64,000 nt of DNA from NCBI RefSeq assembly GCF_023898315.1, contig NC_064619.1, positions 301,792,150 to 301,856,149 on the forward strand. Direction: 5' to 3'. The translations under genes and the position numbers were made by a program. The DNA is from Schistocerca nitens. Its lineage: Eukaryota > Arthropoda > Insecta > Orthoptera > Acrididae. Of this stretch, positions 23,190-34,799 are shown one piece after another; position 1 is the first letter of the stretch, and every line of letters starts with the position of its first letter. The notes below the pieces were generated by a model. The model searched no databases. It was not told where the DNA came from and saw only the letters and a list, made by a program, of their open reading frames with translations.

Positions 23190-23740
23190 AATCTAGATTT
23201 TCTGCAGTTTCCGGCCACCTTTCCCTGCGCGATTCATTAATAGGTTGTGAGATCCTGTCTGTCAGGGATGGTTTGCCCGTCCTTTGATATTATATATCTC
23301 GGTATTCTATCTCCTTGTTCCAACAGGACGTTTGTTCTTTTACGTAACCTAGCGGAATGTGTCGTATTGCTGCTGGCTATAACCATTCCAATAAATATGT
23401 TATACTTGGCCATTCAAAGTGTTATCAAGTATGTGTTTGAATCAATTTCTTTCCGGCACGATTCCCATTTTCCTTTCCTCAAATTTCAATGTGATTTCTG
23501 GGCTGTTCTTATCAAGCGAATTTATAATCTTCAGGAAGTAAGTAGTTGCTAGGCAGACATCTGGGTTCTTCCCGTTATGCAATCGTTCAGACAGGAACGT
23601 TTTTAAATTGTTAGCGTCGCAGACAACGTTTAGGCCGTTTTCGTCTATCCAGTTTATTAATATCTGGCCTTCTTTTGCGTTTGAGGCATATCCCCAGTTG
23701 GCTTTTCGGCAGATGATGTTTCCAATGTACATAGCTTCGC
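23190..23740 (-). mobile_element. LINE endonuclease fragment, decayed
   Basis: The minus-strand frame at 23442-23732 reads WGYASNAKEGQILINWIDEN, then LKTFLSERLHNGKNPDVCLA, the middle of an apurinic-type LINE endonuclease (NPD..T motif). Further downstream on the minus strand, broken frames have KRPVGTRR, resembling the linker after the endonuclease. No reverse transcriptase follows. Clade unclear (I/Jockey group likely). Confidence 0.65.
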
Positions 23741-24147
23741 GATTTCAAGTTGACAATAACGGATTTGAGCAATTAAGTGTTAGGTGGTTTGTAAATGTAC
23801 ATTACTCTTAGCCCTTATAATTCAAGGGAGGCAGACTATGTGGTGTTCCTGTTAATGGCAATAACGTTATTTTGTTTAATATTATTGCGAAGGTACATTA
23901 CTGAGCCGTGAGCTTTTGAGGCTACGCTTCCCACAATTTTATATTCAGGTGCTTTCGCCCTGGAAGACTATTCTTCCTCCAGTATGTGGATTTGCTGGAG
24001 CCTGATCATGTCAGTCTTGTTTTCTTCAGCAACCCCGCTCAGTTACTATCCTACTATCCTTTGTTTCGGCTTAGGAGTTCAATGTTGACTTGCAGGGTTC
24101 GGATTTGTGGTCGTATTTCGTTTGTCAATGCGTTTTTACAATAATTA

Positions 24148-25279
24148 CACTGAAGAACCAAAGAAACTGGTTCACCTACCTAATATCGTGTAGGGGCACC
24201 GAGAGCACGCAACACGACGTGGCATGGACACGATTAATCTCTGAAGTAGTGCTGGAAGGAACTGAAACCATGAATCCTGAATCCGCAAGAGACCAGGGGT
24301 TGCAGATCTTATGTAAACAGCACGTTGCAAGTCATTCCAAATATGCTCAATAATATTAATGTCTTGAGAGTTTGGTGGCCAGCGGAAGTGTTGAAACTCA
24401 GAACAGCCACTCTGTAGCAATTCTGGACGTGAGAGGTGTCGCACTGTCCTGCTGGATTCGCCAAAATCCATCGTAATGTACAATGGACATGAACTGATGC
24501 AGGTGATCAGACACGATGCTTACGTACGTGTCACCTGTCGGAGTCCTATCTAGACGTATCAGGGGTCCCATACCACTCCAACTGCACGCGCCCCACACCA
24601 TTACAGGGCCTCCCCCACCTTGAACAGTCCCCTGCTGACCTGCAGGGTCCATGGATTCATAAGGTTGTCTCCATACCCGTACGCGTTCATCCGCTCGATA
24701 CAATTTGAAACGTGACTCGTCCGACCAGGCAATATGTTTCCAGTCATCAACAGTCCAACGTCGGTGTTGACGGGCCCAGGCGAGACTTACAGATTTGTCA
24801 TGCAGTCATCAAGAGTACAGGAGTGGGTCTTCAGCTCCGAAAGCCCATATCGATGATGTTTCGTTGAATGGTTCGCACGCTGACACTTGATGGCCGAGCA
24901 CTGAAGTCTGCAGCAATTTGCGGAAGAGTTGCACTTCTGTCACGTTGAATGATTCTCTTCAGTCGTCTTCGTCCCGTTCTTGCAGGATATTTTTCCGGCC
25001 GTAGCCATGTCGGACATTTGATGTTTTACCGGATCCCTGATATTCACGGTACACTCGCGAAATGGTCGTACGGAAAATCCCCATTCCATCGCTACCTCGT
25101 AGATGCTGTGTCCCATCGTTCCTGCGCCGACTACAACACCACGTTCAAACTCAGTTAAATCTTAATAACCTACCAGTGTAGCAGCAGTAACCGATCTAAC
25201 AACTGCGCCGGGCTTCTGCTTGTTTATGTATCTCTGTACTTGAATACGCATGCCTATACCAGTTGCTTTTGCTCTTGAG
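24148..25279 (-). mobile_element. Decayed Tc1-family transposon
   Basis: The left end CACTGAAGAACCAAAGAAAC after TA (24146-24147) pairs with the right end read as reverse complement near 25279 (GTTGCTTTTGCTCTTGAG then TA). Minus-strand transposase fragments: ERVRVWRQPYESMDPAG and PVMVWGACSWSGMGPLIRLD at 24703-24398, and IIEHIWNDLQRAV (the Glu motif) at 24172-24483, in different frames. A GIYHEYQ-like N-terminal HTH is broken around 24950-25160. About 1.1 kb with internal deletions; a distinct family from the intact element at 11067. Confidence 0.85.
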
Positions 25280-25329
25280 TATCTTTTTTTGTTGTTTGTG
25301 TAATTCAGATTCTTACGGCCATGGTCACA

Positions 25330-26693
25330 TTGTAAGAGGTCCATGATTAAGGAATTTGTTGCTAGCGCACTTGAGCAGATGTAATTTCGATGGATTGCTC
25401 ACGCGCTGCCTGCGATATGTAAGCTATAAGAGAATCTCAGACCAAGGAGCAGTGTTGACTGCAGTACGAACTGTGTAGCAGTAGGAGTAAGTAGTAGCGA
25501 GAAGTCGTGTGTGTGGAGTTGGCTGGGCCGGTCGTGTGGAACGATGGCGGTGCCTGAGCATTGTAGTATAAGGTAAAAGCAGCCTCGCGCATATGTAGAT
25601 TGTTATATCAAGTCCCATGTAAATGCTTTTAAAAAGAAATCTCTTAATAATAATCTTTCTTATAAAATTAACTTTTGACAATCATTCAACTCAATTTAAA
25701 GATTTTACTAATTTCTCCAATCCATGGTCATCCTGATTATTGTAAAGAAAAATCAGTTGTTTCTTTTTATACATGACAAATCTATCGGCCAGCATTGCAC
25801 TGACCTGTGCCAAAAACATTTCTTATGGGAGCAGATATATACGCGTTATCCGGCGACCTTATTGAGGTAAGAATTTTCAATTTATTCAGAATGATCTTTC
25901 GGGGCCATGATGCAGCGCTGCTGACGTCCAAAATTTATCAGTTTAAATTCACAGTCATTATTGAAAGGTTGTAGGTGAGCGACAATTTTATTGAGAGGTT
26001 AGTCACATTGTATTATTGGTAGGTTACGGAATTCATTTATTGGGAGGTTACGCTGAATGTGAATTATATAATTATTTTTTTTACTGTTGGGAGGTTCTTA
26101 TTTAATTTATCTGTTGGGAGGTTACACTTGTCGACAACCGGCCAGGATCGTATTTTTGTGAATTTCTGAGTAGTCAGTTATATATCTGCTCCTATATGAA
26201 TTTTTTTTGGCACAGCTCAGTGCAATGCTGGCCGATAGATTTGTCATGTATAAAAAGAAACAACTGATTTTTCTTTACAATAATCAGGATGACCATGGAT
26301 TGGAGGAATTAGTAAAATCTTTAAATTGAGTTGAATTATTGTCAAAAGTTAATTTTTGTAAGAAAGATTATTATTAAGAGATTTCTTTTTAAAAGCATTT
26401 ACATGGGACTTGATATAACAATCTACATACGCGCGAGGCTGCTTTTACCTTATACTACAATGCTCAGGCACCGCCATCGTTCCACACGACCGGCCCAGCC
26501 AACTCCACACACACGACTTCTCGCTACTACTTACTCCTGCTGCTACACAGTTCGTACTGCAGCCAACACTGCTCTTTGGTCTGAGATTCTCTATTGTAGC
26601 TTACACATCGCAGGCAGCGCGTGAGCAGTCCATCGAAATTACGTCTGCTCAAGTGCGCTAGCAACAACTTCCTTAATCATGGACCTCTTACAA
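25330..26693. mobile_element. Large foldback element, about 510-bp inverted arms
   Basis: 25330-25841 is an inverted copy of 26179-26693: both ends read TTGTAAGAGGTCCATGATTA from outside inwards. The arms are similar enough that the same protein frame is open in each by mirror symmetry, but it has no domain and is almost certainly not coding. An arm holds a TATAAG box at about 25424. The 340-bp centre carries five TTGGGAGGTTAC-like motifs. No TSD could be fixed. Confidence 0.85.
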
Positions 26694-27321
26694 CATTTTA
26701 TTCGACTGTCATGTGTACAGACTTTATGTCACTTTGAACAAACTCTGTGTTCCATTCCCTCCCCGGGGAGCAAGATCGTGCTGTGGTGCTAGCAAGACTA
26801 GAGATGTACAACTCACGTACCACATGTTTCTTGCGCTTCTTTACTGCGCTCTCACCCCCTCCCTTTTGTAACACAGGCAGGCGCACGCACGCACGCGAAA
26901 TGAGAAGAGTCAGACACAGGCTGCAAAATAAATACGGCCGGGTCGGGGTTGCGAGGCGAGTTCGCGGGCCACGTGCAGACATCGCGACAGGCGGGGCGAG
27001 GCGGTTGTGGGCAGCAGCGAGGCCGTTCCTAGCAGGAGGAAATATCATTTGCGTTATTTATGAGCAGCGTATCGGGGAAGCGCTTTCGCCGCAGGTGCAT
27101 TAGCGGAGGCAAGCCCGTAGGGAGTCCGGGAGCTGCTCTGTCACCGAAGGGGCCGGGCTCGCCAGCGGAAACGACTACTATACGCCGGCTGCCACGGCCC
27201 TGCTTCTCTATAATATGTACGTGGGTCGTCTGGCACCCTGTGCGTCTCATCACCTAGCTGGCTGAGCAGGAACGAGCACAGCCTCGAATAATGATAAGGA
27301 GGGCCAAGTAATGACATACAT
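26694..27321. other. CpG-rich stretch (about 26870-27260), no gene recognised
   Basis: Overlapping frames of 65-118 codons on both strands have no domain. The stretch is conspicuously GC- and CpG-rich between two TE regions and could be a regulatory island. Confidence 0.4.
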
Positions 27322-27750
27322 TACAGGGGGTATCGAAAAGAACCGTCCGATTTGGCACGTCTATATTTCTGAAACTAATAAACATGTACAATGAATTTTG
27401 TCTTTTGATTAACAGGAAACTCTAAAAGTTTTTTTTTTTTTTATACCTTTTCATAGGTGTTCAATATGCACCCCTTGCGATGCACGGCATATGTCATTGC
27501 ATATTCAAATTGTTCCCACACTGCAGCCAGCATTTCTTGAGTTACAGCTTCCCAGCTTCCGCAGCTGCTGTTATGCGATATCTCAGGTCAAGTATTTGTA
27601 TGGAGTGTAGCCATGTATGGAAGTGAAACATGGACGATAAATTGTTTGGACAAGAAGAGAACAGAAGCTTTCGAAATGTGGTTCTACAGAAGAAAGCTGA
27701 CGATTAGATGGGTAGATTACATAACTAATGAGGAGGTATTGAATAGGATT

Positions 27751-29510
27751 AGATTAGATTAGATTAGATTAGATTAATACTAGTTCCATGGATCATGAAT
27801 ACGATATTTCGTAATGATGTGGAACGAGTCGAATTTTCCAATACATGACATAATTAGGTTAATTTAACAACATACTTAAGTTAATATAACAACTTTATTT
27901 TATTGTGTTTTTTGTTTTTCTTTATTTTTTATTTTTATTTTTTTAAATATTTTTTTGTTTTTTTTCTTAATTTATATCTAAAAATTCCTCTATGGAGTAG
28001 AAGGAGTTGTCATTCAGAAATTATTTTAATTTCTTCTTAAATACTTGTTGGTTATCTGTCAGACTTTTGATACTATTTGGTAAGTGACCAAAGACTTTAG
28101 TGCCAGTATAATTCACCCCTTTCTGTGCCAAAGTTAGATTTAATCTTGAATAGTGAAGATCATCCTTTCTCCTAGTATTGTAGTTATGCACACTGCTATT
28201 ACTTTTGAATTGGGTTTGGTTGTTAATAACAAATTTCATAAGAGAGTATATATACTGACAAGCTACTGTGAATATCCCTAGATCCTTAAATAAATGTCTG
28301 CAGGATGATCTTGGGTGGACTCCAGCTATTATTTTGATTACACGCTTTTGTGCAATAAATACTTTATTCCTCAGTGATGAATTACCCCAAAATATGATGC
28401 CATATGAAAGCAATGAGTGAAAATAGGCGTAGTAAGCTAATTTACTAAGATGTTTATCACCAAAATTTGCAATGACCCTTATTGCATAAGTAGCTGAACT
28501 CAAACGTTTCAGCAGATCATCAATGTGTTTCTTCCAATTTAATCTCTCATCAATTGACACACCTAAAAATTTGCAATATTCTACCTTAGCTACATGCTTC
28601 TGATTAAGGTCTATATTTATTAATGGCGTCATACCATTCACTGTACGGAACTGTATGTACTGTGTCTTATCAAAATTCAGTGAGAGTCCGTTTACAAGGA
28701 ACCACTTAGTAATTTTCTGAAAGACAGTATTGACAATTTCATCAGTTAATTCCTGTTTGTCAGGTGTGATTACTATACTTGTATCATCAGCAAAGAGAAC
28801 TAACTTTGCCTCTTCATGAATATAGAATGGCAAGTCATTAACATATATTAAGAACAACAAAGGACCCAAGACTGACCCTTGTGGAACCCCATTCTTGATA
28901 GTTCCCCAGTTTGAGGAATGTGCTGATCTTTGCATGTTACGAGAACTACTTATTTCAACTTTCTGCACTCTTCCAGTTAGGTACGAATTCAACAATTTGT
29001 GCACTGTCCCACTCATGCCACAATACTTGAGCTTGTCTAGCAGAATTTCATGATTTACACAATCAAAAGCCTTTGAGAGATCACAAAAAATCCCAATGGG
29101 TGGTGTTCGGTTATTCAGATCATTCAAAATTTGACTGGTGAAAGCATATATGGCATTTTCTGTTGAAAAACCTTTCTGGAAACCAAACTGACATTTTGTT
29201 AGTACTTCATTTTTACAGATATGTGAAGCTACTCTTGAATACATTACTTTCTCAAAAATTTTGGATAAAGCTGTTAGAAGGGAGATTGGACGGTAATTGT
29301 TGACATCAGATCTATCCCTCTTTTTATGCCAAGGTATAACAATAGCATATTTCAGTCTATCATGGAAAATGCCCTGTTCCAGAGAGCTATTACACAGGTG
29401 GCTGAGAATCTTACTTATCTGTTGAGAACAAGCTTTTAGTATTTTGCTGGAAATGCCATCAATTCCATGTGAGTTTTTGCTTTTAAGCAAGTTTATTATT
29501 TTCCTAATAA
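27751..29510 (-). mobile_element. CR1/L2-like LINE, 5'-truncated, (AATCT)n tail
   Basis: Inserted in antisense inside the RTE fragment. Its minus-strand 3' end is a row of AATCT units (27751-27774 on plus as TTAGA units). GATT on both sides (27747-27750, 29511-29514) is the possible short TSD. A closely similar copy on the other strand is at 57493-58932. Confidence 0.9.
28021..29510 (-). pseudogene. Reverse transcriptase of the CR1/L2-like LINE
   Basis: About 495 codons of open frame. IGIFCDLSKAFDCVNHEIL holds the first catalytic Asp, GVPQGSVLGPLLFLIY the thumb-proximal block, and LVLFADDTS the FADD box; NYNTRRKDDLHYSRLNL is the characteristic C-terminal segment. There is no RNase H. The frame begins inside the protein, upstream of the DGISSKILK block, because the copy is 5'-truncated; the open frame upstream of 29510 reads antisense host LINE and is spurious. 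It stops early at TAA (28023-28021), where the sister copy reads on for 20 more residues to ...EEFLDIN. In cis it cannot move. Confidence 0.93.
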
Positions 29511-29849
29511 GATTGGAGAGAAGAGGAGTTTGTGGCACAACTTGACAAGAAGAAGGGACCGGTTGGTAGGACATGTTCTGAGGCATCAAGGGATCACAAA
29601 TGTAGCATTGGAGGGCAGCGTGGAGGGTAAAAATCGTAGAGGGAGACCAAGAGATGAATACACTGAGCAGATTCAGAAGGATGTAGGATGCAGTAAGTAC
29701 TGGAAGATGAAGAAGCTTGCACAGGATAGGCTAGCATGGAGAGCTGCATCAAACCAGTCTCAGGACTGAAGACAACAACAACAACCACAACAACAGTTCA
29801 GTCATTGATGTTGGTAACGGAGCCACATAAACAGGGTCTTTTATAAACC

Positions 29850-32800
29850 CCCACAACCATGAACCATGGACCTTGCCGTTGGTGGGCAGGCTTGCGTGCC
29901 TCAGCGATACAGATGGCCGTACCGTAGGTGCAACCACAACGGAGGGGTATCTGTTGAGAGGCCAGACAAACGTATGGTTCCTGAAGAGGGGCAGCAGCCT
30001 TTTCAGTAGTTGCAGGGGCAACAGTCTGGATGATTGACTGATCTGGCTTTGTAACAATAACCAAAACGGCCTTGCTGTGCTGGTACTGCGAAAGGCTGAA
30101 AGCAAGGGGAAACTACAGCCGTAATTTTTCCCGAGGGCATGCAGCTTTACTGTATGGTTAAATGATGATGGCGTCCTCTTGGGTGAAATATTCCGGAGGT
30201 AAAATAGTCCCCCATTCGGATCTCCGGGCGGGGACTACTCAAGAGGACGTTGTTATCAGCAGAAAGAAAACTGGCGTTCTACGGATAGGAGAGTGGAATG
30301 TCAGATCCCTTAATCGAGCAGGTAGGTTAGAAAATTTAAAAAGGGAAACGGATAGGTTAAAGTTAGATATAGTGGGAATTAGTGACGTTCGGTGGCAGGA
30401 GGAACAAGACTTTTGGTCAGGTGATTACAGGGTTATAAATACAAAATCGAATAGAGGTAATGCAGTAGTAGGTATAATAATGAATAAAAAAATAGGCGTG
30501 CGGGTAAGCTACTACAAACAACATAGTGAACGCATTATTGTGGCCAAGATAGACACGAAGCCCACGCCTACTACAGTAGTACAAGTTTATATGCCAACTA
30601 GCTCCGCAGATGATGAAGAAATTGATGAAATGTATGATGAGATAAAAGAAATTATTCAGAAGGGAGACGAAAATTTAATAGACATGGGTGACTAGAATTC
30701 GAGTGTAGGAAAAGGGAGAGAAGGAAACATCGTAGGTGAATATGGATTGGGGCTAAGAAATGAAAGAGGAAGCCGTCTGTTAGAATTTTGCACAGAGCAC
30801 AACTTAATCATAGCTAACACTTGGTTCAAGAATCATAAAAGAAGGTTGTATACATGGAAGAATCCCGGAGATACTAAAAGGTATCAGATTATATAATGGT
30901 AAGACACGAGATTTAGGAACCAGGTTTTAAATTGTAAGACATTTCCAGGGGCAGATGTGGACTCTAACCACAATCTATTGGTTATGAACTGCAGACTAAA
31001 ATTGAAGAAACTGCAAAAAGGTGGGAATTTAAGGAGATGGGACCTGGATAAGCTGACTAAACCAGAGGTTGTACAGAGTTTCAGGGAAAGCATAAGGGAA
31101 CAATTGACAGTAGTGGGGGAAAGAAGTACAGTAGAAGAAGAATGGGTAGCTCTGAGGGATGAAGTAGTGAAGGCAGCAGAGGATCATGTAGGTAAAAAGA
31201 CGAGGGCTAGTAGAAATCCTTGGGTAACAGGAGAGATATTGAATTTAATTGATGAAAGGAGAAAATATAAAATGCAGTAAATGAAGCAGGCAAAAAGGAA
31301 TACAAACGTCTCAAAAATGAGATCGACAGGAAGTGCAAAATGGCTAAGCAGGGATGGCTAGAGGACAAATGTAAGGATGTAGAGGCTTGTCTCACTAGGG
31401 GTAAGATAGATACTGCTTACAGGAAAATTAGAGTGAGAGACCTTTGGAGAAAAGAGAACCACTTGTATGAATATCATGACCTCAGATGGAAACCCAGTTC
31501 TAACCAAAGAAGGGAAAGCAGAAAGATGGAAGGAGTATATAGAGGGTCTATACAAGGGCGATGTACTTGAGGACAATATTATAGAAATGGAAGAGCATGT
31601 AAATGAAGATGAAATGGAAGATGCGATACTGTGTGAAGAGTTTGACAGAGCATTGAAAGACCTGAGCCGAAACAAGGCCCCGGGAGTAGACAACATTCCA
31701 CTAGAACTACTGACTGCCTTGGGAGAGCCAGTCCTGACAAAACCCTACCATCTGGTGAGCAAGATGTATGAGACAGGTGAAATACCCTCAGACTTCAAGA
31801 AGAATATAATAATTCCAATCCCAAAGAAAGCAGGTGTTGACAGATGTGAAAATTACCGAACTATCAGTTTAATAAGTCACAGCTGCAAAATACTAATACG
31901 AATTCTTTACAGACGAATGGAAAAACTGGTAGAAGCCGACCTCGGGGAAGATCAGTTTGGATTCCGTAGAAATGTTGGAACACGTGAGGCATACTAACCT
32001 TAAGACTTATCTTAGAAGAAAGATTAAGGAAAGGCATACCTACGTTTCTAGCATTTGTAAACTTAGAGAAAGCTTTTGACAATGTTGACTGGAATACTCT
32101 CTTCCAAATTCTAAAGGTGGCAGGGGTAAAATACAGGGAGCGAAAGGCTATTTACAATTTGTACAGAAACCAGATGGCACTTATAAGAGTCGAGGGGCAT
32201 GAAAGGGAAGCAGTGGTTGGGAAGGGAGTGAGACAGGGTTGTAGCCTCTCCCCGATGTTATTCAATCTGTATATTGAGCAAGCAGTAAAGGAAACAAAAG
32301 AAAATTTCGGAGTAGGTATTAAAATCCATGGAGAAGAAATAAAAACTTTGCGGTTCGCCGATGACTTTGTAATTCTGTCAGAGACAGCAAAGGACTTGGA
32401 AGAGCAGTTGAACGGAATGGACATTGTCTTGAAAGGAGAATATAAGATGAACATCAACAAAAGCAAAACGAGGATCATGGAATGTAGTCGAATTAAGTCG
32501 GGTGTTGCTGAGGGAATTAGATTAGGAAATGAGACACTTAAAGTAGTAAAGGAGTTTTGCTATTTGGGGAGCAAAACAACTGATGATGGTCGAAGTAGAG
32601 ACGATATAAAATGTAGACTGGCAATGGCAAGGAAAGCGTTTCTGAAGAAGAGAAATTTGTTAACATCGAGTATAGATTTAAGTGTCAGGAAGCCGTTTCT
32701 GAAAGTATTTGTATGGAGTGTAGCCATGTATGGAAGTAAAACATGGACGACAAATAGTTTGGACAAGAAGAGAATAGAAGCTTTCGAAATGTGGTGTTAC

Positions 32801-33149
32801 AGAAGAATGCTGAAGATTAGATGGGTAGATCACATAACTAATGAGGAGGTATTGAATAGAATTGGGGAGAAGAGGAGTTTGTGGCACAACTTGACGAGAA
32901 GAAGGGATCGGTTGGTAGGACATGTTCTGAGGCATCAAGGGATCACAAATTTAGCATTGGAGGGCAGCGTGGAGGGTAAAAATCGTAGAGGGAGACCAAG
33001 AGATGAATACACTAAGCAGATTCAGAAGGATGTACGTTGCAGTAGGTACTGGGAGATGAAGAAACTTGTACAGGATAGGGTAGCATGGAGAGCTGTATCA
33101 AACCAGTCTCAGGACTGAAGACCACAACAACAACAACAACAACAACAAG
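29850..33149 (+). mobile_element. RTE/BovB-like LINE, nearly full length
   Basis: About 3.3 kb: a 5' UTR (ACCATGAACCATGGACCTTG ...), a single endonuclease-reverse-transcriptase frame with several lesions, and a 3' end that runs directly into (CAA)n (33122-33149). The exact 5' base is ambiguous because the target contains a similar CCCCACAA. It interrupts the DDE transposase gene between the RDYF and FIKDPVY codons. Confidence 0.9.
30162..33118 (+). pseudogene. RTE LINE endonuclease-reverse transcriptase, several stops and frameshifts
   Basis: Endonuclease: LRIGEWNVRSLNRAG, IVGISDVRWQE, VVQVYMPTSSA and NLIDMGD. The frame then hits TAG at 30693-30695, where GDW-N would be expected. Middle: LRRWDLDKLTKPEVVQSFRE. 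Reverse transcriptase: NKAPGVDNIPLELL, FRRNVGTREA, VRQGCSLSPMLFNLYIEQ and LRFADDFVILS (FADD). C-terminus: RRMLKIRWVDHITNEEVLNR and GRPRDEYTKQIQKD. Frameshifts near 30890, 31271, 31430 and 31990 separate the blocks. The last 333 codons (32117-33118) are open. Confidence 0.92.
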
Positions 33150-34219
33150 AAATAATCACGTACAGTCAGGTCCGGTGACCTTGGAGACCAGTAATGTAAG
33201 GCTGAATCATCTGCTCCAGTGTCACCGATCCATTGTTCAGCAATCCTTTGATTTAAAAATCCCCACACTTCCCGATGGTGGTGCCCCATCCTGCTTGTAA
33301 ATGAAGTCGTTCGAATCAGTCTCCAACTGTGGGAGAAGTAAGTTCTCAAGCATATTGAGATATGTGCTTCCTGTAACAGTGTTCTCGGCAAATAAAAATG
33401 GACCATACACATTTCCCCGTGAAACTGCACAACACACATTAAATTTTGGAGAGTCCCACTCATGTTGTACAACTTCATGTGGTTGTTCCGTACCCCACGT
33501 TCTCACATATGACGGCTCACTTTTCCATTTAAATGAAATTTTGCATCGTCACTAAACACTAAGCATGGAAGAAAACTGTCATCCTCCACCCTGTCAAGAA
33601 CGAAATTACAGAACTCCACACGTTATTGTTTGTCATCTTCACGAAAATCTTGCAGCAGTTGAATTTTGTATGCTTTCATGTGTAAAAGTCGACACAACAC
33701 ACGCCAGACGAACATCGGAGGCATGGTGAGCCGTCCAGCTGCACGGCGAACGGATTTCCGCGGACTCCTTGTGGAACAATGGCGGATAGCCGGCCGAAGT
33801 GGCCGTGCGGTTAAAGGCGCTGCAGACTGGAACCGCAAGACCGCTACGGTCGCAGGTTCGAATCCTGCCTCGGGCATGGATGTTTGTGCTGTCCTTAGGT
33901 TAGTTAGGTTTAACTAGTTCTAAGTTCTAGGGGACTAATGACCTCAGCAGTTGAGTCCCATAGTGCTCAGAGCCATTTGAACCATTTTGAACCAATGGCG
34001 GATGCGTTCGAAGTCTATGTCAGACATTCGGTGACGGCCCGGCGTTTTGCCTTTACATAAACAACCTATTCCGGCGAACTGCTCATGCCATCGTCTAATG
34101 TTCTGTGCTGTAGGTTAATCCACACCATAACTAGTACGAAAATCACGGTGAACAGTTACTACTGATCCGTACTGCGCAAAACGTAGAACACAAAACGCTT
34201 TCTGTTGTCCCGACACCAT
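33150..34219 (-). pseudogene. Transposase of the broken DDE element; C-terminal pieces displaced to 29794-29849 and 27400-27590
   Basis: The start MVSGQQKAFCVLRFAQYGSV at 34219 matches the N-terminal helix-turn-helix of DUF4817-containing insect transposases. MRTWGTEQPHEVV, the GNVYGPFLFAENTVTGSTYL stretch, QDGAPP and SPRSPDLTVRDYF cover the catalytic domain with frameshifts. The protein then continues across the RTE insertion as FIKDPVYVAPLPTSMTE (29850-29794) and across the next insertion as LRYRITAAAE and AVTQEMLAAVWEQFEYAMTY (27590-27450). This continuity proves the insertion order. Dead. Confidence 0.82.
33788..33992 (+). mobile_element. tRNA-derived SINE, family 1, inserted in the DDE transposase
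   Basis: Same family as 14374 (GTGGCCGTGCGGTTAAAGGC, GGTTCGAATCC, body ending GAACCATTTTGAAC). Flanked by the 11-bp TSD CAATGGCGGAT at 33777-33787 and 33993-34003. Confidence 0.96.
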
Positions 34220-34560
34220 TTTTACTAGAAGTGGGCGCACACTGCTGCTACCTAGCGGGAACCATGTAAATCTCGAGAGTTTGCTCTTTCCAACACTAGG
34301 TTGTTTACGCACAAATCTGAAATTACATAATAGTTATTATTTTTTAATCGGATGATTCATTTTGATACACCCTGTATAATAATTGTATGTAACAAGTCCA
34401 AACCGTACACCGAGACGAGATTCGCGCGCAACCCCCAGAGTCTCTGGCGAACAGCACCATGTCAGCTGCACCATCTGAGTACGGTTCAATGCTCCCTTTA
34501 AACTCACCACGGGCTCCTTACTTATATAACTGTGCAGTGAATCCAACGGCTGTGGGAATA

Positions 34561-34779
34561 TAGGTGCGTTTACACCTGTGCGCCTTGCCCCAAGCCGTGC
34601 GACTGTGCTTTCCCCACACACGAATAGAGCCACGCGTGTAGATGCATGCCTCTTCCTCAATGGGCGTGCGAGTGGATTCCATTCACACCCTTGTTCGCAT
34701 TGGGCGTCTTACGTCCGCCTAGGGCTAGCTACAGCCCCACAGCGACTAGCCGCAAGCCGCACAGGTGTAAACGCACCTA
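34561..34779. mobile_element. MITE with 22-bp perfect terminal inverted repeats
   Basis: Begins TAGGTGCGTTTACACCTGTG and ends with its reverse complement; 22 bp match exactly. The centre is unrelated and non-coding. TA could be the target (then the repeat starts GGTGCG). The GGTGCGTTTACAC start resembles PIF/Harbinger-type termini, but the superfamily is unproven. Confidence 0.8.
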
Positions 34780-34799
34780 AGACTTGCACAGAGTGTAGT

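Larger units (their letters stand above)
27591..29793 (+). mobile_element. RTE/BovB-like LINE 3' fragment, itself split by another LINE
   Basis: 27591-27750 encodes the C-terminal part of the RTE protein (the AMYGSETWTINCLDKKRTEA region). The element resumes at 29511 (GEKRSLWHNLTRRRDRLVGH) and ends in a (CAACAA)n tail at about 29770-29793. Between them lies the minus-strand LINE 27751-29510. Confidence 0.9.
27324..34374 (-). mobile_element. DDE transposon (IS630/Tc1/mariner group) broken by four nested insertions
   Basis: The left terminus CAGGGGGTATCGAAAAGAAC after TA (27322-27323) mirrors the right terminus, whose reverse complement is CAGGGTGTATCAAAATGAAT, before TA (34375-34376). Only about 1.3 kb in three pieces is the original element: 27324-27590, 29794-29849 and 33150-34374 (the last minus the SINE at 33788-33992). 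Everything else was inserted later: RTE fragment 27591-29793, split by a CR1/L2-like LINE; RTE copy 29850-33149; SINE 33788-33992. Confidence 0.85.

Noticed and set aside
25424..25681. Conserved protein encoded twice (25424-25681 minus and 26331-26624 plus)
   Set aside because: The similarity is the mirror image of the foldback arms; the peptide has no domain and low-complexity composition.
27748..27775. Telomere-like TTAGG array
   Set aside because: The units are TTAGA/AATCT and are joined to a LINE 3' UTR; the sister element at 57493 ends in the same pentamers. It is the LINE tail.
29511..29589. N-terminus of the CR1/L2-like RT frame (29589 start)
   Set aside because: The first residues are antisense of the RTE host sequence, identical to antisense frames at other RTE copies; the LINE begins at 29510.
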